Source: Muribaculaceae bacterium (GTDB taxonomy: Bacteria; Pseudomonadota; Alphaproteobacteria; Rs-D84). From it: a DNA stretch of 7,571 bases. The notes beneath the pieces were generated by a model. The model searched no databases. It was not told the origin of the DNA and saw only the letters and a program-made list of their open reading frames with translations. Positions 6,573 through 7,571 of this stretch are shown piece after piece (within the stretch, counting starts at the first letter, position 1; each line of letters starts with the position of its first letter). The stretch lies in the NCBI GenBank assembly GCA_023665245.1, contig JAMPEH010000104.1:1-7571 (forward strand), in the 5' to 3' direction. The translations under genes and the position numbers were made by a program.

Positions 6573-7571
6573 TTACGCGGGGAACAGGCCGAACAGGCCC
6601 ACGGTGGCCACGATGATGGTGATCACGGGCACCACCAGAGCCGCGATGATCATCTTGTTGGACAGCAGCTCCTTCTGGTCCTCGTAGGGGTTGGCGGCGA
6701 TGCACACCGCGCCGCCGGTGGAGAAGGGAGAGCAGGAGGTGGCCAGACCGCCGAAGAAGATGCAGGTGTACAGCATGATGGGGTTCAGGCTCAGGCTGGC
6801 GGCCAGGGCGGGCACCATGGGGTACATCAGGGGCATGACGGTGGAGGTGGAGCTGGAGAAGAAGCTGAGGAACGCGGCGAACAGCACGATGGCGGCGGGC
6901 ACCAGGAACCTGGGGATGCTGGAGGACAGCACGCCGGAGATGAACTCCACCAGGCCGGCCGCGGCGGCCACCTGGATCAGGGAGTACACGCCCACGATCA
7001 TCACGATGGTGCTGATGGGGATCTTGCGGATGACGGTCTTCTCGTCGCCCAGCTTGAGCACGGCGCACAGCAGCGCGCCCAGCATCATGATCACCTGGGG
7101 CTGGCAGATCTGGTTCAGGGTGGACAGGAAGGCCACGCCCTTGATCCAGGTGTTGAGGATGGGGGGCACCACCATCAGGAAGAAGGCGACCAGCAGGATG
7201 ACGACGGTCTTCTTCTGGATGGGATCAAACTCGGGGGGCTTCTGGTTCAGGGACACCTTGTCGGCCTTGTGGCCCTTCAGGGCGAAGTAGAACAGCACGA
7301 TGACGATGATGGTGATGATGCAGCAGTTGAACCAGATCTTCAGAGACCAGTCCATGGTGAGGGCCTCGTCCACGCCGTTGGCGATGATCAGGTTCTTGGA
7401 GATGCTGCCGCCGTACCCGTTATAGGGGTTGTTGGAGCCCACCAGGTTGCCGAAGGTGATGGCCACGGCGGTGAGCACCGGGTTGACGCCGGCGGTGGCG
7501 GCCATGACGAAGGCGAAGGGGCCCACGATGGCGGGGGTGGAGGCGCCGGCGCCCAGGCCGCCCACGATGGC
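6573..7571 (-). CDS. Ion-transporter superfamily permease, SLC13/MatC-like organic-anion carrier (C-terminal part)
   Basis: A cytoplasmic-membrane secondary transporter, probably for a di- or tricarboxylate or similar organic anion; substrate unknown. The frame enters from the window edge (codons GCC ATC precede the GTG at 7565, which is internal), so the N-terminus is missing; 332 residues remain before TAA at 6575-6573. About eight hydrophobic segments are visible, such as IIVIVLFYFAL, VVILLVAFFLMVVPP and MIIAALVVPVITIIVATVGLF. Two loop signatures typify ion-transporter superfamily carriers: an early STPAIVGP...FGNLVGSNNPYN stretch and a late FFSSSTSTVMPLMYPMVP stretch followed by GGLATSCSPFSTGG. 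Such Ser/Thr/Asn-rich re-entrant hairpins form the substrate and cation site in the superfamily. The GLGAG-S-TPAI-GP wording resembles dicarboxylate carrier MatC, but DcuC- or NhaC-type relatives cannot be excluded. It lies 141 bases upstream of the giant hydrolase on the same strand, so co-transcription is possible. Transporter assignment is firm; family moderately so. Confidence 0.75.
   Translation of the reverse strand, partial: AIVGGLGAGASTPAIVGPFAFVMAATAGVNPVLTAVAITFGNLVGSNNPYNGYGGSISKNLIIANGVDEALTMDWSLKIWFNCCIITIIVIVLFYFALKGHKADKVSLNQKPPEFDPIQKKTVVILLVAFFLMVVPPILNTWIKGVAFLSTLNQICQPQVIMMLGALLCAVLKLGDEKTVIRKIPISTIVMIVGVYSLIQVAAAAGLVEFISGVLSSSIPRFLVPAAIVLFAAFLSFFSSSTSTVMPLMYPMVPALAASLSLNPIMLYTCIFFGGLATSCSPFSTGGAVCIAANPYEDQKELLSNKMIIAALVVPVITIIVATVGLFGLFPA

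Noticed and set aside
6422..6616. Small plus-strand frame across the intergenic gap
   Set aside because: It overlaps the start of the giant gene and the end of the permease, has no ribosome binding site that I can see, and its composition reflects the hairpin region.
6559..7290. Frames overlapping the permease (minus 6559-7068, plus 6691-7290)
   Set aside because: Both are shadows of the permease frame, which alone has membrane segments and transporter motifs.
1..7571. CRISPR arrays, tRNA/rRNA genes, insertion sequences, attachment sites
   Set aside because: No regularly spaced short repeats, RNA-gene signatures, transposase motifs or terminal inverted repeats were seen; the only repeats are the coding duplication within the giant gene.

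Overview
The window is a GC-rich stretch (by eye well above 60% G+C, with third codon positions almost all G or C) that reads entirely on the minus strand. It holds two genes, both cut by the window edges. The C-terminal S-layer homology (SLH) repeats, the Gram-positive style signal peptide and ribosome binding site, and the codon use suggest a GC-rich anaerobic Bacillota of the gut Oscillospiraceae type (Flavonifractor/Lawsonibacter-like). That placement is inference; there is no marker gene.

Layout in the direction of transcription (high to low coordinates): (1) 7571-6573 is the C-terminal 332 residues of a polytopic membrane permease of the ion-transporter superfamily, most like SLC13/MatC-type organic-anion carriers. 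(2) 6572-6432 is a 141-base intercistronic gap with a very stable hairpin (6465-6499) and a ribosome binding site (6437-6443), but no promoter I could recognise. (3) 6431-1 is one uninterrupted frame of 2,143 codons that leaves the window still open. It encodes an exported, cell-wall-anchored, multi-domain hydrolase.

Residues of the giant protein are numbered from the ATG at 6431. Its order is: signal peptide (1-29); remnant of the end of a peptidase S15/CocE catalytic region plus an orphan CocE-type C-terminal jelly roll (about 42-233); small beta region; alpha/beta hydrolase 1 (about 332-697, Ser452); beta 'stalk' region (about 711-800); Ala/Gly/Ser-rich linker; full S15/CocE catalytic region (about 870-1192, Ser975, Asp1120, His1144); second jelly roll (about 1289-1469); small beta region; alpha/beta hydrolase 2 (about 1566-1938, Ser1689); second stalk (about 1940-2020); at least two SLH repeats (2022 to the edge). 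The segment from jelly roll to stalk is present twice, with the complete S15 catalytic core only before the second copy. This is an internal duplication of a large multi-domain unit.

The likely theme is surface hydrolysis of ester- or amide-linked compounds, possibly with uptake of a released organic anion by the adjacent permease. Substrates cannot be read from the sequence. The most notable points are the duplicated mosaic, the apparent loss of the usual Asp and His from both alpha/beta hydrolase copies although the Ser elbow is kept, and the orphan jelly roll behind the signal peptide.
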